Assembly (NCBI GenBank): GCA_018714895.1
Contig: DVMQ01000002.1
Coordinates: 1 to 57,506, forward strand
Direction: 5' to 3'
DNA length: 57,506 bases
Origin: Coprovicinus avistercoris
GTDB lineage: Bacteria > Actinomycetota > Coriobacteriia > Coriobacteriales > Atopobiaceae
The stretch's first letter is position 1, and each line of letters opens with the position of its first letter. The position numbers and the translations under genes are program-made. Below, one piece after another: positions 26,045 through 35,108 of the stretch. The notes below the pieces were generated by a model, which was not told the origin of the DNA, made no database searches, and saw nothing but the letters and a program-made list of their open reading frames with translations.

Positions 26045-26935
26045 TCAGCGCATATTGTTGTAGAGTTCGCGCCAAGATGTGAGAAGCGCCAGATACCGCT
26101 TGTTATAACGGCTGCCGCGCTGCCATATGAGCGAGAAATTATGTTCAATTGCAAAGTTTTGAGGTGTTATATCGACAAGCGTGCCTAAGGACAATTCCTT
26201 TTCAACGGCAACGCGATACATAAAGCTGATGCCTGTGCCTGCAGCTACACAAGCTTTTATTGCAGGAATACTTGAAAGCTCGATTACACCTGCAAAGTCA
26301 GAAACATGTACATCGTAAGCAGCGAGATGTCGTTCAAATAGCTCTCTTGTTCCCGATCCCGCTTCGCGAAGAATGAGATGCTTATCCAGCAAGTCTGTAA
26401 TTGATTGAGGTGCTTTGCCTGCCTGGCCAATGCCAATAAAAGCTTCATGAGAAAACGTCGCACTGTCGAATTTACTCGAATCAAATGGCCCCTCGATCAG
26501 AGCAAAATCAATAATTCCTCGGTCGATAAGATCGACGAGTTCGTGAGTATTGCCCGTATGCATACGAATTTGTTCGTTGGGATAATGTTGGAGATGTAGA
26601 GCAAGAAGCTGCGGGGCTACATAATCGGCGATAGTACGCGTGCATCCAAAGCAAAGAGGCGGAAGTGTTTTTCCCGGGAGAAGGGATCTTATTTCTGCCT
26701 TGAGACGCTCCTCATCATTTTCCATGGTTTCAAAAGCTTGTTGCAGTATGAGGCCTGCGGGCGTATCCTCAACGCCACGGCCATTTTTGATAAAGAGTGT
26801 CTGGCCGTAATACTTCTCAAGTTGATGAATATGCTGAGAAACTGCTGGTTGGCTTACGTGGAGGATTTCTGCTGCGTGCGTATAGCTACCGGTGTGACAC
26901 ACGGCCAAAAAGCTATGAATCCGGTAGTCGAGCAT
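26045..26935 (-). CDS. LysR-family regulator of the divergent YeiH-type gene
   Basis: A 296-residue LysR regulator: HTH at residues about 1-60 (FLAVCHTGSYTHAAEILHVS, then QPAVSQHIHQLEKYYG), and a two-lobed effector domain with LREAGSGTRELFERHL typical of CysB/CbbR/YeiE relatives. ATG 26935 is preferred, with AAGGGAT just upstream; a GTG at 26953 is in frame. It is divergent from the YeiH-type gene, the same arrangement as yeiE-yeiH in enterobacteria. A 16-bp palindrome in the gap is the likely binding site. Confidence 0.88.
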   Translation of the reverse strand: MLDYRIHSFLAVCHTGSYTHAAEILHVSQPAVSQHIHQLEKYYGQTLFIKNGRGVEDTPAGLILQQAFETMENDEERLKAEIRSLLPGKTLPPLCFGCTRTIADYVAPQLLALHLQHYPNEQIRMHTGNTHELVDLIDRGIIDFALIEGPFDSSKFDSATFSHEAFIGIGQAGKAPQSITDLLDKHLILREAGSGTRELFERHLAAYDVHVSDFAGVIELSSIPAIKACVAAGTGISFMYRVAVEKELSLGTLVDITPQNFAIEHNFSLIWQRGSRYNKRYLALLTSWRELYNNMR

Positions 26936-26960
26936 CTCATCCCTTATCACCAAAGAATTG

Positions 26961-26976
26961 CTTATAGATATATAAG
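26961..26976. promoter_or_regulatory. Palindrome in the LysR-YeiH gap
   Basis: CTTATA-GATA-TATAAG has perfect 6-bp arms and contains a T-N11-A pattern expected of LysR binding sites. A second half-like TTTATAAG occurs at about 27016-27023. Together they fit activator and regulatory half-sites. Confidence 0.55.
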
Positions 26977-27049
26977 AAACTATACAGAATAAATTATAAA
27001 CGCAGGATATACCCTTTTATAAGATTATGATCAGGAAAGGGAATTATTT

Positions 27050-28084
27050 ATGGAGCTCGTTAAGAATTTTGGAAGTATGTGGCGAGGCATACTGTTTGCT
27101 TTCGTTATTTCGGTGCCAGCATGGCTTCTGGGAAAACAATTTGAAGTCATTGGAGGTCCGGTTTTTGCCATTTTATTTGGCATGATTCTTGCTCTTGTTG
27201 TGTCTGACAAGAAAGCTAAACCTCTGCAAGCAGGCATTACCTTTACTTCAAAAAAAGTATTGCAATGGGCTGTCATTCTTTTGGGATTTGGTCTTAATCT
27301 TGCACAAATTGCTCAGGTGGGCGCCACCTCGTTACCCATTATCGTATCTACGATAGCCACTTCACTTGTGGTGTCATTTGTGCTTTGCCGAGTTCTGAAT
27401 ATTCCTGGAAAGATTTCTACGCTTATTGGTGTTGGCTCATCTATTTGTGGTGGATCTGCAATTGCAGCAACCGCGCCTGTTATTAAGGCAAAAGATGAGG
27501 AAGTGGCTCAGGCTATTAGCGTTATCTTCCTCTTTAATGTGATTGCAGCCCTTATCTTTCCCACGCTTGGTGGTATGTTGGGCCTTTCGAATGAGGGCTT
27601 TGGCCTGTTTGCTGGAACAGCGGTTAACGATACTTCTTCTGTAACCGCTGCAGCGGCTGCTTGGGATGGCATGCATCCGGGGGCAAATACGCTCGATGCG
27701 GCTACGATTGTAAAGCTCACCCGCACCCTTGCAATTATCCCCATTACGCTTGTCTTGGCTCTCTGGGAGTTGCGCAAGGCCCGCAACGCTGGAGGCGAGG
27801 CAGAAAGTACGTTCAGTTTTAAGCGCACATTCCCGCTCTTTATTATTTTCTTTGTGCTTGCCAGTGTTATTACTACCGTGTTTGCGCTGCCAGCGAATAT
27901 TACGGCTCCTATTAAAGAACTCTCAAAGTTCTTCATCATTATGGCTATGGCGGCGATTGGCTTTCATACCAATATTGTTCAGCTCGTTAAGAGTGGCGGC
28001 AAACCAATCTTTATGGGTTTCGTTTGCTGGATTGCTATTGCATGTGTGAGTTTGGGTATGCAGCACGTATTGGGAATCTGGTAG
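27050..28084 (+). CDS. YeiH/UPF0324-family putative anion exporter
   Basis: A 344-residue multi-pass membrane protein of the YeiH (putative sulfate or sulfonate exporter) family. It has roughly 10 hydrophobic spans and the family segments VILLGFGLNLAQI, GVGSSICGGSAIAATAPVIKAKDEEVAQAISVIFLFN and GTAVNDTSSVTAAAA. Length fits. GGAAAGGGA precedes the ATG. The divergent LysR regulator supports regulated expression. The substrate is not proven in the family; handling of sulfur anions is the usual suggestion. A strong terminator follows. Confidence 0.88.
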   Translation: MELVKNFGSMWRGILFAFVISVPAWLLGKQFEVIGGPVFAILFGMILALVVSDKKAKPLQAGITFTSKKVLQWAVILLGFGLNLAQIAQVGATSLPIIVSTIATSLVVSFVLCRVLNIPGKISTLIGVGSSICGGSAIAATAPVIKAKDEEVAQAISVIFLFNVIAALIFPTLGGMLGLSNEGFGLFAGTAVNDTSSVTAAAAAWDGMHPGANTLDAATIVKLTRTLAIIPITLVLALWELRKARNAGGEAESTFSFKRTFPLFIIFFVLASVITTVFALPANITAPIKELSKFFIIMAMAAIGFHTNIVQLVKSGGKPIFMGFVCWIAIACVSLGMQHVLGIW

Positions 28085-28106
28085 AGCTAAAACAATATCT
28101 ATGTAT

Positions 28107-28148
28107 AAAAACGTCGGGCAAGAGCGTATCTTGTCCGACGTTTTTTTG
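28107..28148. terminator. Terminator between yeiH-type gene and yczE-type gene
   Basis: Arms AAAACGTCGGGCAAG and CTTGTCCGACGTTTT pair with one G-U around a short loop. A run of T follows on the plus strand and A-runs mirror it, so it works in both directions. Confidence 0.88.
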
Positions 28149-28187
28149 TTAGGCCTTCTTCTTGAGCAAAAATGTCAACAAGAAGTA

Positions 28188-28910
28188 TTACTCAGCAGCC
28201 TCAACCGCACGAAGGTTGCGAATTGCTCCAATAAGTGGAATGCGCACATTAATAAGGTTGACAATAGGGCCAACTATGAGCGCAGAGACAATCGTTCCAA
28301 CACCGAGTCCATTAAGAGATCCGAAGAAAAAGAATGAAAGAATGCATGCAATTGCAACCAACGTAGTATCAAAGCAAAGTTTGCAGGTACCAAATGGCCG
28401 TTTGAGGGTTGATGAAATTGCGCGCACTATTCCTTCACCAGGAACAACGATGACGTTGGGGGCAACTTCGACAGAAATACCAAAAGCAAGAATGCAGCAG
28501 CCAATAAGTAATGACAGGATCATTGCAGGAACAGAAGTCGGGTTAAGCCACCACAGAAGACCCATGCTTATATCGATAAAGGCACTAAAAATGAAATTAG
28601 CAACAATCTGAAGCAGCTGAATTGGTTGGAAGTTGCGACGTAGTAATACCACCTGAGCAATGATATATACCATGTTGAGCACGAATGTCATTTCACCAAA
28701 TGTGGGCGCAAACTTAAGATCCAAAACATAAGGGATACTGGAGATGGGAGAAGTTCCTAAAGCTGCTTTGGTAATAAAGGCGACTCCAAACGAATTGATC
28801 AATAAGCCTGCAAGAAAACAAAGGTAACGAAGAATGAGCTTTCTACGGGTATGACGAGTAGTGTCGTTTTCGTCGTCGGTCCATGTGTTGTTAATGACCA
28901 GCTCACTCAT
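28188..28910 (-). CDS. YczE/YyaS/YitT-type membrane protein
   Basis: A 240-residue integral membrane protein with about six spans. Family marks are FLAGLLINSFGVAFITKAALGTSPISSIPY near the N-terminus and the C-terminal VAPNVIVVPGEGIVRAIS. The function is not known in any member; some are linked to membrane homeostasis or lipopeptide production. ATG 28910 has AGAAGGGA nine bases upstream; an in-frame ATG lies six bases earlier. It overlaps the marR-like gene by eight bases, so the two form an operon. Confidence 0.82.
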   Translation of the reverse strand: MSELVINNTWTDDENDTTRHTRRKLILRYLCFLAGLLINSFGVAFITKAALGTSPISSIPYVLDLKFAPTFGEMTFVLNMVYIIAQVVLLRRNFQPIQLLQIVANFIFSAFIDISMGLLWWLNPTSVPAMILSLLIGCCILAFGISVEVAPNVIVVPGEGIVRAISSTLKRPFGTCKLCFDTTLVAIACILSFFFFGSLNGLGVGTIVSALIVGPIVNLINVRIPLIGAIRNLRAVEAAE

Positions 28911-29346
28911 GAGCATGCTTCCCTTCTGTTTTCTCGAAGTTATCAATAAGCCGTGCAAGAAGGTGTGACAGTTCACTGCGTTCCTTTTCTGTCATCCCTG
29001 CACAGGCAACCTCATCCACTTCATGACCACATAAAGCAACATGTTCAGCAGCGACCCAGCCCTTGTCTGTAAGCCAGACCTCAAGAGCTCGCTTGTCGTT
29101 GGCTTTTGGCTTACGGGTTATAAGCCCTGCCTCTTCCATACGTCCAAGTGTTCCTGTAACAGTGGCCCGATCCATTGCGCAGGCCTGAGCGATGTCGCGC
29201 TGTAAGCACCCCTCATGATCCGCAACATACTCGAGAATTTTGGGTTGTCCAGGCATAAGCCCGAATGTTCGAGTACGTGAGGTCATTGCATGGTTAGAAC
29301 GGCAAAATGCCACCAGCAGCAGATGGTGGATTGTATCGACCTCCAC
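28903..29346 (-). CDS. MarR-family regulator upstream of the yczE-type gene
   Basis: A 147-residue winged-helix regulator: helices in LQRDIAQACAMDRATVTGTL and wing in EEAGLITRKPKANDKRALEVWL. The start is GTG 29346, with GGAGG seven bases upstream. The protein overlaps and probably controls the membrane-protein gene downstream. A semi-palindromic TTAGTATACAAA lies 39 bp before the start. The ligand is unknown. Confidence 0.85.
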   Translation of the reverse strand: MEVDTIHHLLLVAFCRSNHAMTSRTRTFGLMPGQPKILEYVADHEGCLQRDIAQACAMDRATVTGTLGRMEEAGLITRKPKANDKRALEVWLTDKGWVAAEHVALCGHEVDEVACAGMTEKERSELSHLLARLIDNFEKTEGKHAHE

Positions 29347-29384
29347 AGTATGCCTCCGCGGTCAATTAGTTTGGATAGCAACAA

Positions 29385-29396
29385 TTAGTATACAAA
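29385..29396. promoter_or_regulatory. Candidate MarR operator
   Basis: TTAGTATACAAA has a GTATAC core and arms matching at five of six positions. A related AATTAGT occurs at about 29364-29370. Position just upstream of the marR-like gene suits autoregulation. The remaining bases up to tex (29562) show no other clear element. Confidence 0.35.
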
Positions 29397-29561
29397 CAAA
29401 TATGAATGCGTTGTGAAAAACACTTTCATGGCTTCCGATAGATAGTTATTTGGAAAAAACCTATTTACGAGTATCCTAATGAACCTTGTGCAGTGCTCGC
29501 TGCTTGAACGTTAAGGACGGCTGCACAGAGAGATGCTTATGGATCATAAGGAAGTGGAGCT

Positions 29562-31712
29562 ATGGATATAACTACCACTCTTGCAGAAGAGCTTGGGATC
29601 AAACCTTCAGCAGTTGAGGCGACGGTTGCTCTCATCGATGAAGGCAACACGATTCCGTTTATCGCTCGATATCGTAAAGAGGTAACAGGAGGTCTTGATG
29701 ATGTGGTGCTGCGTACCCTCAGCGATCGCCTGACCTACCTGCGTAATCTGGAACATCGTAAAGAAGAAGTCATCCTGCTTATCGATGTTCAGGGAAAACT
29801 TACTCCAGAACTCGAGCAACAAATTCGTGAAGCTACACAACTTCAGCGCGTTGAGGATCTCTATAAGCCTTATCGCAAAAAGCGACAAACACGTGCACAG
29901 AAGGCGCGCGAAGCTGGGCTTGAGCCGCTTGCCAACATGATCATCATGCAGGCCTCTGTTAAAGGAACTGCTCTTGATGCAGCGTCAGAATATATGACGC
30001 CCGAGGCTGCAGAAGCTGGCTACGACACCCCCGAAAAAATACTTGCTGGAGCTCAGGATATCGTTGCGGAAACTGTGGCAGAAGATGCAGAAAACGTTGC
30101 AGATATTCGTGCGTTTACCGAGGCAACAGCTGATATCACGTCTGTTGCTGTAAATGCAGAAGAGAAGACGCCGTACGAGCCTTACTACGATTATGCCGAG
30201 CCAGTGGCAAAAATTCCTAACCATCGCATTCTTGCAATTGATCGCGGCGAGCGAGAAGAAAAGCTCCGTGTTTATATACGTGTTGATGCTGAGGCGGCAA
30301 TTGCTCGGCTGGGTTCGCGTTGGCCGCGACGCCAAGGCGTATTTGCTCCGATATTTGATGCAGCAATTGCGGATGGATATAAACGTCTCATGGCTCCTTC
30401 ACTTGAGCGTGAAGTTCGAGCTAAGCTGACTGTTCGAGCTCAAAGCGATGCTATCCAGGTTTTTGCAAAAAACCTTGAAGGACTGCTTTCTGCGCGACCG
30501 GTACGCGGCGCCAGAATTATTGCTCTGGATCCAGGGTATCGAACTGGCTGCAAGGTGGCAGTGCTCGATGAAACAGGCAAGCTGCTTGATCATGGGGTGG
30601 TTTATCCCACCAAGCCGCGTCATGATGTGGCTGGCACTAAACGCGAACTTGCGCGTCTCGTACAGAAGTACAACATCAACACGATCGTAATAGGCAACGG
30701 AACTGCAAGCCGAGAAACCGAAGAAGTTGTCTCTGAGTTTATTGCAGAACAAGCGCCTGATTTGCGCTATACCATCGTGAATGAAGCCGGCGCTTCTGTG
30801 TACTCAGCATCTGAACTGGCAAGCCAAGAATATCCTGATCTCGATGTGACCACACGTGGGGCCATGAGTTTGGGAAGACGTCTTCAAGATCCTCTTGCTG
30901 AGTTGGTAAAGATCCCGCCACAATCAATTGGTGTTGGCCAGTATCAACACGACCTCGATCAAAACGAGCTTGCACATGCTCTGGGCAATGTCGTGGAGAA
31001 TGTAGTCAACCGTGTAGGGGTAGATGCCAATACAGCAAGTGCCAGTTTGCTTGGATATGTTTCGGGCATAACTCCAACCGTTGCTCGCAATATTGTGGCT
31101 TATCGAGAAGAGCATGGTGCTTTTACAGCGCGTACCCAACTTAAAGAAGTGCCCAAATTAGGGCCAAAGGCATATTTGAATGCAGCGGGCTTTCTGCGCA
31201 TCTCAGGTGGGACAAATCCGCTTGATGCAACAGCGGTGCACCCAGAAAGCTATGCAGTAGCTCGAGAAGTGCTCGAGCGTGCAGGTGTTACAGCAAACGA
31301 TATTAAAAATGGTGGAGTAGCTGACATTAAGCAGCGTGTTGGTAATGTCGCTTCGCTGGCGGCTGAGCTTAACTGCGGCATTATGACGCTCATGGATATT
31401 GTTGCGGAGCTCGAAAAGCCCGGACGCGACCCTCGTGACGATGCTCCGGAGGTTGTATTTAGCCGAGCAGCGCTTTCTATCGATGATCTTGAGCCTGGCA
31501 TGGAGCTCACCGGTACCGTGCGTAACGTGGTTGATTTTGGCGCCTTTGTCGATATTGGCGTACACCAGGATGGGTTGGTTCACATCTCCAAGCTGTCTCA
31601 CAAATTTGTAAAACACCCCAGTGATGTAGTGACCGTCGGAGACACGGTGAAAGTTTGGGTGGAACATGTCGACAAGGACCGCGGTAGGATTTCTCTTACG
31701 ATGGTTCAGTAA
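29562..31712 (+). CDS. tex: Tex-family RNA-binding protein
   Basis: A 716-residue Tex protein, thought to act in transcription. In order: N-terminal Tex helical domain (LAEELGIKPSAVEATVALID, ARYRKEVTGGLDD), YqgF/RuvX-like fold near residues 325-450 (IALDPGYRTGCKVAVLD), and tandem helix-hairpin-helix motifs around 490-560 (ASLLGYVSGITPTVARNIVAYRE). An S1 domain occupies about 645-716 (ELTGTVRNVVDFGAFVDIGVHQDGLVHIS). Length is slightly below the 770 residues typical of Gammaproteobacteria. GTGGAG precedes the ATG. The 215-bp region before it probably holds its promoter. Confidence 0.95.
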   Translation: MDITTTLAEELGIKPSAVEATVALIDEGNTIPFIARYRKEVTGGLDDVVLRTLSDRLTYLRNLEHRKEEVILLIDVQGKLTPELEQQIREATQLQRVEDLYKPYRKKRQTRAQKAREAGLEPLANMIIMQASVKGTALDAASEYMTPEAAEAGYDTPEKILAGAQDIVAETVAEDAENVADIRAFTEATADITSVAVNAEEKTPYEPYYDYAEPVAKIPNHRILAIDRGEREEKLRVYIRVDAEAAIARLGSRWPRRQGVFAPIFDAAIADGYKRLMAPSLEREVRAKLTVRAQSDAIQVFAKNLEGLLSARPVRGARIIALDPGYRTGCKVAVLDETGKLLDHGVVYPTKPRHDVAGTKRELARLVQKYNINTIVIGNGTASRETEEVVSEFIAEQAPDLRYTIVNEAGASVYSASELASQEYPDLDVTTRGAMSLGRRLQDPLAELVKIPPQSIGVGQYQHDLDQNELAHALGNVVENVVNRVGVDANTASASLLGYVSGITPTVARNIVAYREEHGAFTARTQLKEVPKLGPKAYLNAAGFLRISGGTNPLDATAVHPESYAVAREVLERAGVTANDIKNGGVADIKQRVGNVASLAAELNCGIMTLMDIVAELEKPGRDPRDDAPEVVFSRAALSIDDLEPGMELTGTVRNVVDFGAFVDIGVHQDGLVHISKLSHKFVKHPSDVVTVGDTVKVWVEHVDKDRGRISLTMVQ

Positions 31713-31750
31713 GAACAGAGCGCCTTCTGCTACACGAGGAGTTGACCTGC

Positions 31751-32449
31751 ATGGTGTTCTCAATTGCACCTGATGTATTTGAGGCATTGTCGTCGCTGTG
31801 TGTAGGCCTTGTTGTAGCAGAGGAAGTTCATACAGATATTCAACACCTTCCTGCTGTGGATACACTTCTTGATGAAGCGGTGGCTGATGCCGAGAAACGC
31901 CTTGTAGGCATGCATGCAAGCGATGATCCTCGTATCAAGCCGTATCGAGAGGCCTTTCATGCGCTCGGCATGAGCCCAAGCCGCTATCCTTCATCAAACC
32001 TTGCGTTGCTTAAGCGCATTGCCAAAGGTAAAGGGCTGTGGCGTGTCAATCCAATTGTGGATCTAGGTAATGCAATTTCAATTGCTTATGCACTGCCACT
32101 CGGTGCCCATGCCGTCGATAAAAACGACGTTCTTGAACTGCGCTTTTCTCGCAACGATGATACCTTCATTGCGCTGGGCGAGCAAGAGGTTGATCCTACG
32201 CTCGCCCCGGGTGAATTGGTGTATGCGGTTGGCATCAAGGTCCAAACTCGCCGTTGGACATGGCGTCAAAGCGAGTGCGGCAAGGTTGACGCTGGAACAT
32301 CTCGTATACTTTTTCCGTTGGACGGTTTTATTGGCTGCAATGATGGTGTGGTTCGCCAGGCTTGTTATGAATTGGCGTCATATCTGCACAAGTATTTTGG
32401 CGCGCAAACTGAGGTATATCTTCTGGACGCGACGTGTCCATACATATAA
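31751..32449 (+). CDS. B3/B4 tRNA-binding-domain protein
   Basis: A 232-residue stand-alone B3/B4 domain, the fold of the editing region in the beta subunit of phenylalanyl-tRNA synthetase. Family marks are DPRIKPYREAFHALGMSPSRYPSS, then NPIVDLGNAISIAYALPLGAHAVD, and LDGFIGCNDGVVRQA near the end. These proteins may clear mischarged tRNA or amino-acid analogues, but no activity is proven. ATG 31751 follows CGAGGAG. The gene follows tex by 38 bp on the same strand, so co-transcription is likely. Confidence 0.87.
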   Translation: MVFSIAPDVFEALSSLCVGLVVAEEVHTDIQHLPAVDTLLDEAVADAEKRLVGMHASDDPRIKPYREAFHALGMSPSRYPSSNLALLKRIAKGKGLWRVNPIVDLGNAISIAYALPLGAHAVDKNDVLELRFSRNDDTFIALGEQEVDPTLAPGELVYAVGIKVQTRRWTWRQSECGKVDAGTSRILFPLDGFIGCNDGVVRQACYELASYLHKYFGAQTEVYLLDATCPYI

Positions 32450-32479
32450 ATGGATGTACAAGCTCTCTCCATACCATTT

Positions 32480-33205
32480 TTAGTGTGCGTTGGGAGCAAC
32501 GCCGCCGCGTTTTTCATCTTCATCCAGCGATGCAAGATAGCATGAGATACCGAGAAAGATTGCACTAATTATCAAGCAGGCGTAGTTACCCAACAGGTTA
32601 ATAGTAACTACTCCCAGCAACACACCTACCGAGAAGAAAATGGTCAATGCACCATAGCGTATGGAGCGATGGAGCTCATGTTTGTTGTGGCGCACAAGGC
32701 CTTCGTAGAGCGTTTCTGCAAAGGAACGCAGGTTGCCAGTACAGAACACGCTTGAGTAGGCCGATTTTGTGCCAAAAGAGCGAAAGTTTTCAAATGCAAG
32801 TGCTGCACAGAAAGAAATAGCGCAGTTTACGGGCAAATCCGGCACCGTATTGGGGAGGAAAGCGAGCGCTGCAAATACTATTACCTCAATGAGGGCAACC
32901 AGTCGCTGTGTGCGATAGCGATTTCCTTCGTGAACGCCGTAGAGCAAATGCATGGAAAAGAATATGCCAACAGCGCATGAAAGAATAGCGGCCAACGATC
33001 CTAAGGCTCCAAGCCAGTCTCCATTAACAAGACGCAAAGTAAAAAGCACGACGTTGCCGGTTTGTCCAGTAGCAAAGACATGGCCATGCATAAGGTAGGA
33101 ATAGGCGTCCATGAAGCCACCGGCACAAATAACGGCGAGGCCAAGACGTACCGGGACTTTTGCTTTAACGGATGTAGATGCTGTCGGGGCGATAGATTGT
33201 TCCAT
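32480..33205 (-). CDS. YoaK/DUF1275-family membrane protein
   Basis: A 241-residue membrane protein with six or seven predicted spans. The DUF1275 pattern is plain: GGFMDAYSYLMHGHVFATGQTGNVVLF near residues 30-56, then ALAFENFRSFGTKSAYSSVFCTGNLRS in the middle. The function is unknown; members are broadly distributed. GAGGAAC lies before the ATG. It is convergent with the B3/B4 gene and divergent from the methyltransferase gene. Confidence 0.87.
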   Translation of the reverse strand: MEQSIAPTASTSVKAKVPVRLGLAVICAGGFMDAYSYLMHGHVFATGQTGNVVLFTLRLVNGDWLGALGSLAAILSCAVGIFFSMHLLYGVHEGNRYRTQRLVALIEVIVFAALAFLPNTVPDLPVNCAISFCAALAFENFRSFGTKSAYSSVFCTGNLRSFAETLYEGLVRHNKHELHRSIRYGALTIFFSVGVLLGVVTINLLGNYACLIISAIFLGISCYLASLDEDEKRGGVAPNAH

Positions 33206-33278
33206 GAGTTCCTCACTCGACTTCTCAGATGCCGCGTGTCATGCTAAAACAAACTGAACACTCAAAAGTGGAGGGGTT

Positions 33279-33956
33279 ATGTTTGCATGTGCGCAACAAG
33301 CAGCTCAACAAGCTGGCCTTGATTTGCGTAAGGAACCGGATGGCCTTGTTTTATCTGGTGACGGCATGACATTGCGAGTGGATTTTTTGCAGCTGTTGCC
33401 GCGCATTCGTGCTGATAAGCTCTCCAGAGAACTCTTGGTTCGAGCAGCGCGTATAAAAGGATGTGAGCATCCCCTGGCTATTGATGCTACTGCAGGTCTT
33501 GGCGAAGATTCATTTTTGCTGGCAGCGGCAGGCTTTGATGTGGTGCTCTATGAGCAGGATCCCGTCATTGCAGAGCTCCTTCGCGATGCACTTTTTCGCG
33601 CACAACAATCGGCTGAGCTGCAGATAATTGCAAATCGTATGACGTGCATCGAGGGAGATAGCATTCAAGCTTTGCGCACGTTGCATGATTCTCCTGATGT
33701 TGTGGTGCTTGATCCTATGTTTCCCGAGCGCACAAAAAGTGCTGCCGTAAAGAAAAAATTTCAGTTACTTCATAAGTTGGAACGGCCGTGTAGCGATGAA
33801 GCAGCCCTTCTTTCAGCAGCTTGTTCGGCGCATCCAAAAAAGGTTGTCATTAAGCGTCCGGCTAAAGGCCCTTTCCTTGCTGGAACAAAACCGTCCTATT
33901 CTCTCCGGGGTAAAGCTATACGCTATGACGTGGTTGTGCCACCGTCTTTTGAATAG
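33279..33956 (+). CDS. rsmJ: RsmJ-like SAM-dependent methyltransferase
   Basis: A 225-residue methyltransferase of the RsmJ/DUF548 family; the best studied member makes m2G1516 in 16S rRNA. Visible are the SAM fold IDATAGLGEDSFLLAAAGF (about residue 68), the acidic strand end YEQD and the catalytic motif VVLDPMFPERTKSAAVKKKFQLLHKL, a strong family signature, then KRPAKGPFL. GGAGGGG precedes the ATG. RsmJ is best known in Gammaproteobacteria, so the rRNA target here is assumed. Confidence 0.85.
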   Translation: MFACAQQAAQQAGLDLRKEPDGLVLSGDGMTLRVDFLQLLPRIRADKLSRELLVRAARIKGCEHPLAIDATAGLGEDSFLLAAAGFDVVLYEQDPVIAELLRDALFRAQQSAELQIIANRMTCIEGDSIQALRTLHDSPDVVVLDPMFPERTKSAAVKKKFQLLHKLERPCSDEAALLSAACSAHPKKVVIKRPAKGPFLAGTKPSYSLRGKAIRYDVVVPPSFE

Positions 33957-34126
33957 GATTTCAATTGTCGAATGGATCAGTTTTAGGGTCATGTTGATTA
34001 CGTTGGTAATACCGAGCCTCTCTGTACAGAGCGGTGGGCATGATTCAAATTAAGAGCTACCATGTGACGGGAAATGTGGTGCCCACACATTCAGGGCATG
34101 GATGTAAGAAGTGCGTCGGGAGATTT

Positions 34127-34663
34127 ATGGGTGTGATAGATAAACTGTCTAGTATTGCGACTCGGTTGAATCGTAATAATGTGGCGGAATGTCCACCTGC
34201 CTGCGCTCAGGAAATAGTAGCTTTTGTCGAAGGTGTCGTAATACCTTTGGGAAGCGTGTCTGATCCAGCTTTTTCCAGCGGCATGCTTGGTCCTGGTTGC
34301 GGCATTTTGCCAGAGGGTGACGTCGTTTGTGCGCCAATCAATGGTGTGGTAAGTGCAATTGGTAACCCAAACCGTCATGCGTTGTGTTTGTATACCGATG
34401 ATGGTATTGAGGTGTTACTGCATGTAGGGGTTAATACTTCCTCGCTACAAAATGCTTTTGAACCTTTGGTGGAGCGCGGTACCTTTGTGCATGCGGGTGA
34501 GCCTTTGCTTCGTTTTTCTCGTCATAAGATTGAAGAAGCTGGTTGTGATCCAGTTGTTATTGGCACCATTACGAAAGGGTGCACCCCGAATGGTGCTCGT
34601 CTTTTGCGTCAAGGAATGGTGCGAGTGGGTGAGCCGCTGCTCGAACTGGTTGGACGTGAATAG
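34127..34663 (+). CDS. PTS EIIA component, glucose type
   Basis: A 178-residue EIIA of the glucose/N-acetylglucosamine superfamily that accepts phosphate from HPr. The two active-site histidines are seen in NRHALCLYTDDG and LLHVGVNT (the phosphorylated one). ATG 34127 gives the usual MGxxDKL start; frames continue upstream to ATG 34040 and GTG 34034, which lie just after a perfect CTCTGTACAGAG palindrome. No EIIB/EIIC is nearby, so it may serve several permeases or act in regulation, as Crr does. A hairpin follows. Confidence 0.85.
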   Translation: MGVIDKLSSIATRLNRNNVAECPPACAQEIVAFVEGVVIPLGSVSDPAFSSGMLGPGCGILPEGDVVCAPINGVVSAIGNPNRHALCLYTDDGIEVLLHVGVNTSSLQNAFEPLVERGTFVHAGEPLLRFSRHKIEEAGCDPVVIGTITKGCTPNGARLLRQGMVRVGEPLLELVGRE

Positions 34664-34671
34664 CCGAATAA

Positions 34672-34692
34672 GTTTGTTCTGAAGGGACAAAC
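34672..34692. terminator. Short hairpin between convergent genes
   Basis: Arms GTTTGTTC and GGACAAAC pair with one G-U around a 5-base loop, between the EIIA gene and the small minus-strand gene. The T-tract is poor; weak terminator. Confidence 0.4.
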
Positions 34693-34694
34693 AC

Positions 34695-34919
34695 TTACAT
34701 CTCGGTACTTTTGATGCGCTCCTGAACATGGCGCTTACGAAGGAGCGCTATAAGATCCTCTGCAACCTTTTTATATTGCTCATCACCAGTGCCTTCGTAT
34801 AGTTCTGCAGCGGCCTCAATACCGGTATCAATATCGTGATTCTCGAGAGCTGCTTGCAGTACTGAGCGAAGGGTTTCTCTATCTGATTCAGTGAATGAAT
34901 GAGGCTGAGAGTTAGACAT
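34695..34919 (-). CDS. Small hypothetical protein
   Basis: This encodes 74 residues from ATG 34919, with GAGGAGG upstream. The product is acidic and helical (ESDRETLRSVLQAALENHDI, then KKVAEDLIALLRKRH). No motif, signal peptide or membrane span is seen. I do not recognise the family. A longer frame to 34985 lacks a ribosome site. Confidence 0.6.
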   Translation of the reverse strand: MSNSQPHSFTESDRETLRSVLQAALENHDIDTGIEAAAELYEGTGDEQYKKVAEDLIALLRKRHVQERIKSTEM

Positions 34920-35108
34920 TATGAGGCCCTCCTCGTTGAGAAAATATTGCGTTACATGGTAGCGGTATGTGCAACCAGCAAACAAACTTGATAAGTATTC
35001 CTAATCAGAACGCCTTAAATACGTATAAAAGATAAGAAAAAACGATTTTATACTGGTGCGTAATAACGACTGTAGATATGTAACGCTCGAGGTAGGGAAG
35101 TGTACGTT

